Shown: positions 10,315 through 19,968, numbered from the stretch's first letter. The stretch is 50,862 nucleotides of DNA from Kalaharituber pfeilii (GCA_015179045.1 WHUZ01000176.1:1-50862), one strand, 5' to 3'. Translations and numbers: made by a program. The notes: a model not told the origin generated them from the letters alone.

Positions 10315-12180
10315 ATGGCAACACCAGGGTTATATGACAGTCCAAGAAAAGGACAACCAAGGGAATGGGCTTACCTTGAATATATAACTGTAGAAAAAAG
10401 AGATATTGAGGAAGATGAAGAAAAAGCACCCCTATATATCACTACAGTTAATTTGGTTGCTAGAGAATATAATCTCCCAGGAAAGAAAATAATAGTAACA
10501 TATACATGCAACATAAAGAAGCTAGAGTTTTGGGAAGAAACTCTGGACCCTATTATAGCAGAAACAAACCACTTTGCAAAAACAGTAAAGAAAGAAAAGG
10601 AATTATGCTATCTGCAAAGAGGAGTAGCAAAATACCTAATATGGAAGCACTATGGAACAAGTGTTCATGTTACTTCCTTTGTGAAAACAAAGGTAGTAAG
10701 ACCATTTGAAGAACTTGCAGACAAACAGATAATCTGGGATGAAAAATGGGGCAACACAGAAAAAGAAGCATAGCACTACTTCCTAATACCTGAGAAAGAA
10801 GAAAAAGAATCCTGGGATAAGGTATGGAAGAAACATAGACCAACAGGTATCAAAAGAAGTAACTGGCTAGAAAGAAACTGGAACAGCATACTTGCTTTCT
10901 TGGATATGGTAAATAACACAAAATGAAGAGAAGAGGTAAAGAAACCAGAAGAACTGGAGAAGGAGGAGATGAACAAGAACACAGTAGCAGTGAAAGTGAA
11001 AAAAGCCAGAAAAGCCACATAAGCATTAAAAGCCTTCAAAGTACAGCAAAAGGAGGAAAAGGCTCCTCTCCACTATCACCCAGTAGCTCTGAACCAAGTA
11101 CAGCATCATACTACTCAGACAGCTCAGAAGCAAGAAAGTCAAAAGAAAGAAGAATAAAAACAAAAGCAAAGAAGAAAAGCCTAGCTGCAAAAGCAATAAA
11201 ACATGGAGAAGATTTTGTAGAATGGGAAAGACTTACTGGAAACATAGTCCCAAAAGTAACTGGATCTACTTTAGGAAAAAAGCTAAAAGTAGATATAGAA
11301 AAGTGTGATGGTAGTAGCAAGTGGAGAAAAGCTGAAGAATTTGATGGTTGGGGGCAGAAGATGATGCTGTATCAGACAATGTTGGGAGAAACTCTTTGGG
11401 GAAAGAAGGGTTTAAATCCTTAGGATTCTGGCTAGAAAAAGAGCCAAGACTAAGATGGGAAGCCTACACTAGAGACAAAAAACTAAGGAGCATAGTAAAT
11501 TTCCTGCTAAGCCTAAGAAAAAGCCTAATCCCTATCACAGAAAGCCAAGACCTGTACAGGAAATATAACAGTACCATGCAAGGAAACTCAACAGTCATGG
11601 ATTATGCAAATGAAATAAAACACCTAGCCTCAAAGATAAGCCATATTAAAGGAAACCAGGATGCTATGATTCAAAAATTCATGGATGGCCTTAATAAACA
11701 ACTATGGAAGGAAGTAGGACCTAAAGTAGAAGGTATCACTGAATTTGACAAGGTTGTTGAAATTGCACAAAAACAAGAAAAATACACCATAGCTGCAGGG
11801 GTATCATCAGCCAACAAAAAAGCAATGGATGAATTTTTTAGCAAGCCCATGAAACAAGGCATGAAAATGAGCAAAAAAGCAGCAAGAGCATCCTGGAAAG
11901 AACCACCAAAAAAAGAAACAAAGCCTACCAACAAACCTACAACTCAATAAAAAAGAGGATCAGCAACTCCTAGGGAGGAAAATCCACTAGAGGAGGCAGG
12001 GGAGGAGGCAGAGGTGGTTCAACAAATAAACCAAGTAAGGCCACTAAGGATAAATGGTTTGCAGAAGGAAAGTGCCTAGAATGTGGAGATCCCATCACCA
12101 AGTAAAAGACTGTCCAAAAAAGAACAAGGATAAGAAAAAGGATGAGAAAAAATCTTCACAAGCTGTAACAGCCCAACAAT
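10315..12180 (+). pseudogene. element A gag (broken by stops and frameshifts)
   Basis: Sense gag starts at 10315 (MATPGLYDSP). The first 152 codons end in TAG at 10771 but the same frame continues as clear coding sequence to about 10920. A Ser/Lys-rich segment follows in another frame (10923-11423). The capsid-like retrotransposon gag domain lies in a third frame (11348-11950), with RWEAY, YNSTMQGNSTVMDYANEIKHL and FMDGLNKQLW typical of the family. After a further frame change come an Arg/Gly-rich box (about 11970-12020) and a zinc knuckle at 12073-12113 (C-X2-C-X4-H-X4-C) whose two halves are offset by one base. Gag packages the RNA and forms the particle. This copy cannot make it without frame correction. 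Its start overlaps the region where the antisense gene begins and lies 1.9 kb from the LTR. Confidence 0.8.
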
Positions 12181-12181
12181 A

Positions 12182-12433
12182 ATGGCAACACTATCAGACC
12201 ATTTAGAAATATGCACAAAAATTAATGGATTCCCTGCACAAACCCTGGTAGATATGGAAACAACAGGGACAACACTAATCAGCAAAGAATTTGTTGAGAT
12301 ATACAGTATACCATGCACAATGTATGACAAACCAAAACAGCTGCAACTAGCCTCAACAGGTTCCAGAGCTGCATTAGTAGGATATGCTGACATCATAATG
12401 GAAATAGGAGATTACAAATCCCTAACTCCATAA
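12182..12433 (+). pseudogene. element A retropepsin-like protease
   Basis: An 83-codon open stretch between the gag zinc knuckle and RT. The presumed catalytic turn reads TLVDMETTGTTLIS, followed by a hydrophobic strand and the second half ending near VGYADIIMEIGDY, which fits a retropepsin fold. The usual D-[ST]-G is replaced by D-M-x-T-x-G; related fungal Gypsy proteins can show similar Asp-Met turns, as far as I recall. It cleaves Gag-Pol in the particle. The conserved C-terminal strand continues after 12433 only in other frames. Confidence 0.65.
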
Positions 12434-12853
12434 GAGCAGATATAGCATCAATAAGATGGCAATGTATAATTGGAAAACAGATCCTAGCCAGACTAGGGGC
12501 AGTAATCTATGCAGATAAGAATAAAGCAACAATCAGGCCACCTGAATGGGTAGAATCAGGAAGGCCAGAACAACAGCTGGACCCCTGAATAGGACCTGTG
12601 AAACATAGAAGCAGAGCAAGAGCACCTAGACAAAAAAGATCTGCAGCACTAAGTCATCCATATATGACAGACTATGAGTCACAATCAGACTATGATCAGA
12701 TGATGAATCATATGATGAATGGTCTGATTTAGAAGATGACTCACTATTCCAAAATGGAAACCAAATCCCTAGCTGTGCAGCAATAACTGCAGTGGAACCT
12801 GAGATAAGAGAAAATTTCAAGAAAAAAGCTATTCAAGAAATTCCCAACAGTAT

Positions 12854-13659
12854 TCACACCTGAAGGCCCAACAGAACTGCCACCAAACAGACCTGGGCTA
12901 GACCATAGAATAAGGCTAAAAGACCAAAAGCTACATGGAAAACCAAGCTAATTCCTATGGCACAGGCATTTAAGCAGCAATGGGAAGAAAAAGTAAGAAC
13001 AGAATTAAAAACAAAGAGGATGAAAACTGTCAGAACAAAAGACAAGGATTACACCAATATTCTGCCAGCCTAAGCATGATAATCCAAAAAAAGGCAAGAT
13101 TTCTGTTTGACCTAAGAGAAAGAAATAAGCACACCATCACAGATGACACAAAGATCCCAGACATATTTGACATCATCAGAGATATAGGAGACATGCCTTA
13201 TCTCTCTAAATTTGATGTACATGATGGCTATCACAACCTAAGAATAGACCCAAGAGATGAACACCTTACAGCATTTCAAGTACCAGGTACCCTGTATATG
13301 AGATAAGGGTAATGCAACAAGGAGATAAAAATGCCCCTGCAAGTATGGTGAAATTCATGAATCATGTATTCATGGAATTACTATACAGATGTGTAAGGAT
13401 CTACTTAGATGACATCTTTGTCTATAGTAGAACCCTAGAACAACACTGGGAAGATCTGTGTAAAGTGGCAGAGCTAGCAAAAGAAAATAAGCTAGCCTTC
13501 AAAATAAGTAAGTGTGAAATATTACCTGAGGAAGTACATGCATTAGGCCACCTAATTACAAAGGAAGGAATAAAAGCAGACCAAATCAAAATAGATAAGG
13601 TCTGTAATTTCCCTGTACCTAAGAATAGAAAGCAGCTGCAAAGCTTTCTAGGTTGGTAA
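12854..13659 (+). pseudogene. element A reverse transcriptase
   Basis: RT palm and fingers are spread over two frames: 12980-13306 (ends KFDVHDGYHNLRIDP and the region before the PFGL-like turn) and 13312-13659 (MQQGDKNAPASMVKFMNHVF, then the catalytic YLDD at 13402-13413, then ALGHLITKEGIK and PKNRKQLQSFLGW). A one-base shift near 13290-13310 separates them, and a TAA directly follows LGW. Sequence motifs, including PxGxxNAPA-like QQGDKNAPA, are those of Ty3/Gypsy RT. The upstream end near 12854 is also out of frame. The fold is complete in content but not translatable as one polypeptide. Confidence 0.85.
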
Positions 13660-13803
13660 TCTATTTGACAAAATTTACACCTGGACTGGCCCTAGCAATG
13701 GCCCCATTAACAACTCAGGCAGGTGAGACACAAGAATGGAATTGGACACCCATGCATGACCATGCCATAAAATTAATTAAGGAATGCATTAAAAATAGTA
13801 AGC

Positions 13804-14230
13804 TTGATCAGGCCACTTGACTATATGTCAGGCCAACCAATATTTTTAGTCACAGATGCAAGCACAACTGGCATGGGTGCATGGATTGGACAAGGAGAAA
13901 GTCCTGAAACAGCAGTACCAGCAGGGTTCTGGTCAGGAAAATTTGGCAAGGCAGAATTCAATTACTCAACATATGAAAAAGAACTGTTGGCAATAGTTAA
14001 TGCACTAAGAGTATTCAGAAATGAACTGATAGGCACACATGTGATAATTTACACAGATCACAGCCCACTAGTTGCATTTCTCAAAAAATTAGACCTAAGG
14101 CCAAGAATGCAAAGATGGAAAGAGGTGTTACAAGAATTTGACTGTGAAGTAAGGCACTGGGCAGGAAATAAAAATAGAGGAGCTGACATCCTCTCAAGGA
14201 TAAATACCCAGTGGCCTCCCCTCAAGCCAG
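13804..14230 (+). pseudogene. element A RNase H domain
   Basis: The frame opens with TDASTTGMGAWIGQ, then YEKELLAIVNALRVFRNEL, TDHSPLVAFL, and ends HWAGNKNRGADILSRIN. These carry the catalytic Asp of TDAS, the Glu of EKEL and the Asp of YTDH, and the domain-closing RGADILSR, as in Ty3/Gypsy RNase H. It degrades the RNA strand during reverse transcription. The domain itself is intact and fused in frame to a Pro-rich linker that runs on to 14718. It is separated from RT by about 140 bp in shifted frames. Confidence 0.88.
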
Positions 14231-15296
14231 AGGAAGTCCACAGATACCTACAGACCATCTCCTCTGCTGCCACCTCTATACAGACCCCACACCCTCCAAC
14301 TCTTGCCTTAGCACCAACACCACCACTCACACCTCCACCAACAACACTACCAGCACCAACAAAAATGTCTGCCTTCCTCTCCTCCTCCTCTCCCTCCAAG
14401 ATGACCTGGGCTGCAGTTGCAGCCAATGGAGCTCCTCTTCCTCCTCTTCCTCCTCCTCCTCCAGGCCAGCAGTCCCTGGAGGAACCATCTCTCCTCCTCC
14501 TCCTACTCCCTCCCATCTCTGGCATATATGGGGCAGAAGATGAAGCTCCTACCACCAATGGTAGGAGAAGAATCCCTCTTCCTCCCTTCCAACCAGACCC
14601 AAGGGGCCCATCAAGGGCTTTGAGGGTGCCCCTGGCTCCTTCACTCCTGGGGAGGATGCCAGGGACAGAAGGTCCAGGAGAAAGTTGTCTCCCCTGGGCA
14701 GAATGGCCACAGGGTTGAGAAGAAGACTGTGGGGAGACCACCCCACAAAAAGGTACAGATCCAACTCCCTCCTCCCTCTCCACAAAGCCTGGAACACCCT
14801 GGAGCACAAGCTCCTACACTGGACAACCTGCAAGTTTGAGGAATGCCTTGTGCATGCCTCAGACAAGGAGGTTGCTGGTCCCAGGGTAAGGCCAGCTAAC
14901 CCTGAGGCACTGCCAGACCTCAGGTCAACTTTCAGGCAGAACTTGTGGAAAGACAATGTTCTGTCTGAAATCCAGGACATGGAGAATTCCATGTACCTGA
15001 AGCTGGCCCAAGGGGCTAGAAAAAATCAGGACCCACAGCTCAACTTAGAGCATGGGTTTAGGACAGAGGGAGCAGAGGCTTCCACCTTTGACCAAGAGGA
15101 TGTGGAGATGAAGAACATCCTGGAGGACAAAGGGTAGAAGGGTGAGTACATCCAAACAATCCTGCAAGACCCCTCCTTTTCTTTTGCCTACCAGTGGCCT
15201 ACACTGGCAGGGCCACTGTGGGCAGTAAAGGAAGGGTGGCTCCTGAAGTATGACAGGGGCCAGGAAGTTTGGAGGGTCTGTGTACCCAGGAACTTA
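14231..15296 (+). other. unusual 300-codon linker between RNase H and integrase
   Basis: The RNase H frame continues into a Pro/Thr/Ser-rich region (TPPLTPPPTTLPAP, a TWAAVAANG motif, PPLPPPPPG and a Leu run) to 14718. It then switches to the 14685-15137 frame, a charged helical segment containing EIQDMENSMYLKLAQG, and finally to sequence leading into the integrase zinc region. Typical Gypsy pol has a few dozen residues here. The base composition (CT-rich, GC-richer) differs from the AT-rich, purine-rich remainder of the element. Acquisition of foreign coding sequence or expansion of a spacer are both possible. No recognised domain. Confidence 0.6.
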
Positions 15297-16086
15297 ATGA
15301 TGAATGGTAAGAAATTCTCACACCTGATAATTAACCAAGCACATGAATTCCTCAATCACAGAGGAATGAAGGCAACACAGAAGCTAATTGAGAATTTTTG
15401 GGAAATACAGTCATTAAGTTCTGAGGTAAGAGATTTTGTGAAATCCTGCAGCCTATGTCAGAGGACTAAGGCTGTTGGTGGGATGAACCCTCCTCCTCAT
15501 CCCCTAAATGTGGAGGAGTTCCTGAAAGTTTCATGGCTATACAGGTGACATACATAGTATGTCTAAGACCTTTGGAGTAGCCACATATAAGAAAGGTATT
15601 TACTCCAAGTTCTTAGTATCATTGACTGTTTTCTGGATATTACTATGCAATTCCTTGTACCCAGTCTGTACCCAGTACCTTTATCATATCAAAGCTCAAA
15701 GATTACTTTACAAGTTTAAAACACCAAAAATAATCTTTGCTGACAGAGGTACTAACTTGGGATCAGAAGAAGTACAGGAATTCCTGAAAGAGAAAGGAAT
15801 AGAACTCAGACAGTCAACAGCATACCACCACCAAACTGTTGGACAAGTGGAAAGGGCCCATCAAGAACTAGATGCTGGAATGAGAAGGATGTTACTCTCA
15901 AAAAAAGGTAACTGGGTGACCCTACTACCAGAAGTTGTGAGAGCAATGAATAATACAACAAATGCCACCAGAGGAAAAAGCCCAGCATCAATTGCCTTCA
16001 AGCAGGAAGATCCCTTCAACTTGCTCAACATCACAGCAATGCCAGGACCAGAAGACACCCACAATGGCAAGAGATTAAGAAAGTAA
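15297..16086 (+). pseudogene. element A integrase (zinc-binding domain and DDE core, frameshifted)
   Basis: The H2C2 zinc-binding domain at about 15325-15470 shows H-X4-H (HEFLNH) and CSLC. The core is broken: an IIDCFSGYYYAIP-like strand lies in one frame near 15625-15660, while 15715-16086 in another frame holds FADRGTN (second catalytic Asp) and the last catalytic Glu in VGQVERAHQE, followed by a helix ending RGKSPASIAFKQ. The first catalytic Asp (MDF-like) region around 15535-15560 is disrupted. Integrase inserts the cDNA; this copy needs at least three frame corrections. Confidence 0.82.
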
Positions 16087-16169
16087 AACCATCTCACAAG
16101 TTAAGGAAAAAGTTAAGCAGTAAACTAATATCTGAGCTAGCAAAATCAGCAGGTCTAAGGACTCTGGTA

Positions 16170-16898
16170 ATGCCTGGCAGATGGGTATGGCTATCAAATA
16201 AGAACTTGTCTGAGAAGGTAAAAACCCCTCTTGTTTGCTGGGAAGGTCCTTTTAAAATCCTACAGTATGATGCTAAATTGGACAATGTCAAACTCAAGCT
16301 ACCTCCAACATACAAAATACACCCATGGTTCCATTCCTCCCTCATCAAACCATACTCACAAAAGAGACCCTCAACAATTCCCTGGATTTACAGCCACAGA
16401 ACCAGGACCTGTTGAAGGAGACAGATGGGAAGTAGAAAGGCTCCTCCAGTTCAGGCTTAGGCCAATAACTGGAGAACCTCAATACTTAGTGAAATGGAAA
16501 GGATATGACCTAGAGGAGGACAAGAAGGAACTAACAACTGGGTAAATGAGGAGGACATTGACTTTAAGTTAAAAAAGGATTTCTGGGAAAAAGAAGACAT
16601 GGAAAAAACATTCAGGTTCAGAAAAAGAAATGTAGGGACTAGCAAAGGGAGGTCTAGGGAAAAAACTTATGACTTGATAAAGCAGCAAATGAAGAAGTAT
16701 ACCCAGAAGAGTTCTGCTGCTATAACAAGATTTGTTAATACCCACCATAACAAAGCAAAAGAGGAGGACACTCCTTTACCCTATACCCCTCCTATTTCCC
16801 AGTTTGAAGAATTAAAAGAAATTTTAAGAGAAGGAATACCCCAAGGAAGAAGCATAACCTTTTCTGATGAGATTTTCTTGTATATTGGAAAATACTAG
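16170..16898 (+). pseudogene. element A integrase C-terminus, chromodomain and tail
   Basis: 16170-16415 encodes the integrase C-terminal SH3-like module (RWVWLSNKNL, GPFKIL, HPWFHSSLIKPY). A frame change leads to the chromodomain at about 16426-16570: WEVERLL, then YLVKWKGYDLEED, and after a one-base shift NNWVNEEDI. Chromodomains of this class steer integration to heterochromatin marked by histone H3 methylation, which suits the repeat-rich location. After the chromodomain a Lys-rich tail of about 110 codons (16599-16898), ending ..FSDEIFLYIGKY, is longer than usual for chromoviruses. The stop lies about 100 bp before the 3' LTR. Confidence 0.82.
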
Positions 16899-16995
16899 AA
16901 AAACATGGAGAAAGGTTGAAAAGAAGAAGACAGAGGAGCCTGGGAAGTATTGATGGACTGGTGCTGTGAAAACACAGCAGAAGAAATAATGTTCT

Positions 16996-17005
16996 AAGGG
17001 GGAAG
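16996..17005 (+). promoter_or_regulatory. polypurine tract of element A
   Basis: AAGGGGGAAG lies directly before the 3' LTR start TGTCATGG. This is the expected priming site for plus-strand DNA synthesis and fixes the LTR start at 17006. Confidence 0.85.
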
Positions 17006-17250
17006 TGTCATGGAATAACAATTCAGAAACAATTAACCATTAAGGTTATTGTTTAAAAATTGTTCTTGCCCTGAACTAACTACTTACTGTTACCCTGAAT
17101 TTTCTTACTCATGTATTACTAACATATCATGTAATGTTTTGAGGTGCTTGTAGGGTTGGGGACCCTCCCCTACACCTTGAAACATAATGGTGCGGAGGCC
17201 TACAAACTTGGCACCATTCAGAATGTATTTTTACTTACAAGATGTTTTCA

Positions 17251-17328
17251 TGAAACACACTAGTGTTTCAACAAGGGGATGAAACAACACTAGTGTTTCA
17301 ACAAGGGATGAAACGGAGCTACGTTTCA
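17251..17328. promoter_or_regulatory. inverted TGAAACA repeats, 3' LTR copy
   Basis: Three palindromes, at 17251, 17280 and 17309, with four exact TGAAACA/TGTTTCA half-sites in the first two. They match the 5' LTR array with the same 29-bp step, so the array is a stable feature of the LTR. Confidence 0.55.
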
Positions 17329-17516
17329 GGATTCATGTAGTAAGTTTCAGATGAGAAACTTACACTAGTTATGTACAGGGTGGAAAAGGTATATAAAGGG
17401 TTCTGATTTCCGCTTTCAGATAGATCTTCAGACTGCAAGAGAGTTCCTCAGCAACCGTCTACAAGAGAAGTTCTCAAGTAGACATCTGAAGCTATCTTAG
17501 TTAGATAGTTTTCCTT

Positions 17517-17885
17517 ATGGATAGAGTACAATTCAAAGCAATCAGACTTACTTCACCTCCCACTTCAAGAGTGAAAAGATATATCTTTATTAGCAACTGC
17601 CACCCACAGCATAGCCCAAGCCTACTATCAACTATCTGTAGCCTAAATACTTTAACAGGTTGTTATTCTGTTAAACCATTAGGGTCACTACCTGCTTGTC
17701 AAAGAAGAATAGTACAGGTACTATTCAAGTTTAGAAACACCTGGGCAGAAGGTCAAATTATTGAAGCATACACAAAAGACAGAAACTGTATAATAGAATT
17801 CCTTCACTATCAAAGTCCAGAAGAAACAACCCTATACCAACCCCTCATAACTATCCTGTATTCCTGCCAAGAGAACCTCTTCTAG
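17517..17885 (+). CDS. LTR-borne sense ORF, 122 aa, intact
   Basis: An uninterrupted 122-codon frame starting ATGGATAGAGTACAATTC, about 120 bp downstream of the LTR TATA box. It is unknown to me. The protein begins MDRVQFKAIRL, has two central Cys-containing blocks (ISNCHPQHSP, TICSLNTLTGCYS), a basic turn CQRRIVQVLFKFR and ends ILYSCQENLF. No membrane segment or known catalytic motif. The lone LTR at 22301-22669 encodes a protein of exactly the same length, about two thirds identical by my alignment, with no net indel and a single stop that a C-to-T change explains. Surrounding LTR sequence needs gaps to align. That pattern argues for a translated, selected protein. The 5' LTR copy would be expressed as the first ORF of element RNA; this 3' copy would be transcribed only as read-out. 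Confidence 0.7.
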   Translation: MDRVQFKAIRLTSPPTSRVKRYIFISNCHPQHSPSLLSTICSLNTLTGCYSVKPLGSLPACQRRIVQVLFKFRNTWAEGQIIEAYTKDRNCIIEFLHYQSPEETTLYQPLITILYSCQENLF

Positions 17886-17929
17886 GGACTCCATCTTTCT
17901 AGAGAATCTTGAAAGTCCTATAAGGTTCC

Positions 17930-18220
17930 CTAAACCACAGTATCTGCTGAAGAAGAATAACTTGGGGGAGAAGACAACTCAACACCAACAGAAACAGAAA
18001 CCTCCTCCTCCCTTTCCCTCTCACAACAGGAACCACACATAACCTCAGAAATAACAAGAGTAGTAAAGCAAAAGGAAAAAACCCAGGACACTAAAGATAA
18101 CAACAACAACAATTTGACTAGGAGAAAGATAACCCCCACTAAGACCCTACCAGAAGTACCAGAGCCAGTCCTAGGGGAACTTGCTCTAGGGAAAACCCAA
18201 AAACCATCAGTCTCTGCAAC
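17930..18220 (-). CDS. terminal exon of the antisense gene, 3' LTR copy (open)
   Basis: After the acceptor (CTCAATAG, ending at 18221) the frame is open for 96 codons to a TAG at 17930-17932. It opens VAETDGFWVFPRA, passes a long hydrophobic segment of about 30 residues that can span a membrane, then CGSCC, a charged run EREREEE, and ends SSPPSYSSSADTVV, containing PPSY. Compared with the 5' LTR copy two one-base offsets bracket the hydrophobic segment, so the two copies read the membrane helix in different frames yet share both ends. Lacking its donor exon here, it can be expressed only if spliced from a downstream minus-strand transcript. Confidence 0.55.
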   Translation of the reverse strand, partial: VAETDGFWVFPRASSPRTGSGTSGRVLVGVIFLLVKLLLLLSLVSWVFSFCFTTLVISEVMCGSCCEREREEEVSVSVGVELSSPPSYSSSADTVV

Positions 18221-18267
18221 CTATTGAGGCAAGAACTCTAGGTTAGCATTGAGAACATCCAATATTT

Positions 18268-19962
18268 GATCTGTAGTAGTACACTATCATAGTTCCTTAG
18301 GTTCTGGAGTCTATAGTGTACTGATGGAGTAGAGGATGAATAGGGGGTTGAGGTGTTAGTGTTTTTTCATGAGGGGCCAGAGAGATTTATAGCTGATGTA
18401 GTAGTAGTATATCTAGTAACTGAAATAGCAAGTAGTTTGAACTCCTGCTAATTCATCATCACTCGAGAATGTCCTGCTATTAGATTCTGAACTTGAATCT
18501 TAAGGTTTGGTATTACGATAGTGATGAGAGCTTGATGTAGTACTTTGGCCAGTCAGTTGAGCCCATCGATCTCTGTGAAGAAGTCAATAATGGTTCTGAT
18601 ATGCTTTACCTTTTGGAGTTTTTGTACAGCTTCGGCAGTTTCTTGAGAGTTTGAGGAGGTAGCTCAAATAAGCGCTTTGGCTTCTGTCTAGGTCACTACT
18701 ATGTCTTTAGTATCCTGCCACTAATCTGATATCTTATCCTCTATACATTGGGTAAGCAGATCAAGCCTTAGTTGATTACTGTCAGCTCCAGTCATCTAGA
18801 AGTATAATTGAAGCCAGTGGAAAAAATTGTTCACTTTGTCCCATCATCCATTGAAGGTGGGTATGTTAACTTGGAGTGGAACTTTTGGTTCTTGCCAAGG
18901 TGGAAAGGGATCTCTCAGTAGGAGAGGTTATCATCCACCGAAGGAAGGTCCACTACTACTGCTGCTATGAGGATCTAGAGGAGGAGGTAAACCACCATCA
19001 GGAGGGGCCAGAGGGTTCAGAGGTAGAGTAGAAAGCGTTCCAGAGAGTGTTTTCTTCTTGTCCTAGGTATATAAAAAGTTCAGGATCTGGTCTAATGTAT
19101 TGTCTATAATGTTTATATTGCTGATAAGGGGGTTTAGTTCATTTAGGAAGAAATTCTTAAGCCCGGCTTTTTATTGAAGGAGAGTATCATTAAATTGGAC
19201 ACTTTGGCTATTCAATGCATTATTGAATTGAGCGGCTTGAGCTGCAACAATAGTATCAATTCTGTTCTTCAGAGCTGTCAGGTTGGTTAGCGTGGTCTCA
19301 TTATCTGCCTATTGCTGAGCTGCAAATTGGTTAGTCAGGTTTACGACTCCTATTAGTACTTGTTGAACCTCCGATTGAGTATGCTCTACAGTCTCCTTGA
19401 GTTTGTTGGCAGTCTCGTTTGCTGCTTTCCATATTTCCTTTATCTTTAGTATCTCCTCATATAGTGCTGGAGAGCTATCAGTGGGGCCCAGAAATTGAGT
19501 AATAGCTTTGGCCGTAGAAGCTATAGGTTTGGTTGTTAAGGGGATAGGTTTGGCTATTGAGAGGGTAGGTTTGGCCCTTTCCTTTCCCTTACAGCTAGAT
19601 GGTTCTCCTAACTTCTCCATAATTGCTTAAGGTATGGTAGCTGTAGGGTGTGGCAACTGGAGAAGGGAGTGCCACTAGGGTGCAGGCCACAAGGTTTCTA
19701 CTCTAAAATGGCAAGTCCTATAGCTCATCTTAGGTGTTGTATATAATGGCGTATAGGCAATATGGTGCTGCAGTTGTAGGTGTATTGCCTGGAGTTGCCT
19801 GTAGGGCCTTGTCTGTATTTCCTGAGTATTGGAAATAATAGTATCAGTTTCATCCTCATCATTACTTATATAGTGAGGGGATGGTAAGTGAGAGGTCATA
19901 GATGGATCGATCACAAAGGGGGTAGTAATGTTCATAGAATCATCCGTTGATGCTGCTGACAT
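18268..19962 (-). pseudogene. B' gag, RIPed and truncated
   Basis: This is the counterpart of gag in element B (28250-29981), aligned on the minus strand. It starts at 19962 (MSAASTDDSMNITTP) where B has its gag start. A 19620-19309 segment keeps the coiled-coil portion (ETANKLKETVEHTQSEVQQ). The Pro-rich and capsid regions follow down to 18268, where A's 3' LTR cuts it. Many Gln and Trp codons are TAG/TAA and CpA is depleted relative to B, as after RIP. No pol remains. It is useful as an outgroup to infer B's original gag frame: B lacks one base near 29960 that B' retains. Confidence 0.8.
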
Positions 19963-19968
19963 TATAGT

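Larger units (their letters stand above)
7160..18267 (+). mobile_element. element A: large Gypsy chromovirus with extra antisense and LTR genes
   Basis: A complete-looking LTR retrotransposon of about 11.1 kb. The LTRs are 7160-8422 and 17006-18267 (both start TGTYATGG and end near AATATTT), differ by a few percent, and a polypurine tract sits directly before the 3' LTR. The sense order is gag, zinc knuckle, protease, RT (YLDD), RNase H, long linker, integrase, chromodomain, which places it in the chromovirus branch of Ty3/Gypsy. It is far longer than the usual 5-7 kb. The extra length is an antisense spliced gene of about 2 kb between the 5' LTR and gag, a linker of about 300 codons between RNase H and integrase, and long coding LTRs. 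Unlike the neighbours it carries few RIP-type stops, but one-base frameshifts break gag and pol. The flanks (Plavaka left, B' right) do not form a target duplication. Confidence 0.93.
17006..18267 (+). repeat. 3' LTR of element A
   Basis: Full-length partner of 7160-8422, with the same start and the same CAATATTT end. Inverted TGAAACA repeats are at 17251-17270, 17280-17300 and 17309-17328, and TATATAAAG is at 17390-17398. Both LTR reading frames are open in this copy (17517-17885 on +, 17930-18220 on -). The adjoining sequence to the right belongs to B'. Confidence 0.92.

Noticed and set aside
10307..10374. Possible further minus-strand intron (GTAAGC to TTCTAG)
   Set aside because: It overlaps the sense gag N-terminus and has no supported upstream exon, so the sites may be chance.
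14058..14992. Long minus-strand ORFs over the RNase H and linker region
   Set aside because: They are shadows of CT-rich plus-strand coding sequence; low-complexity Gly/Arg/Ser translation, no splice or start context.
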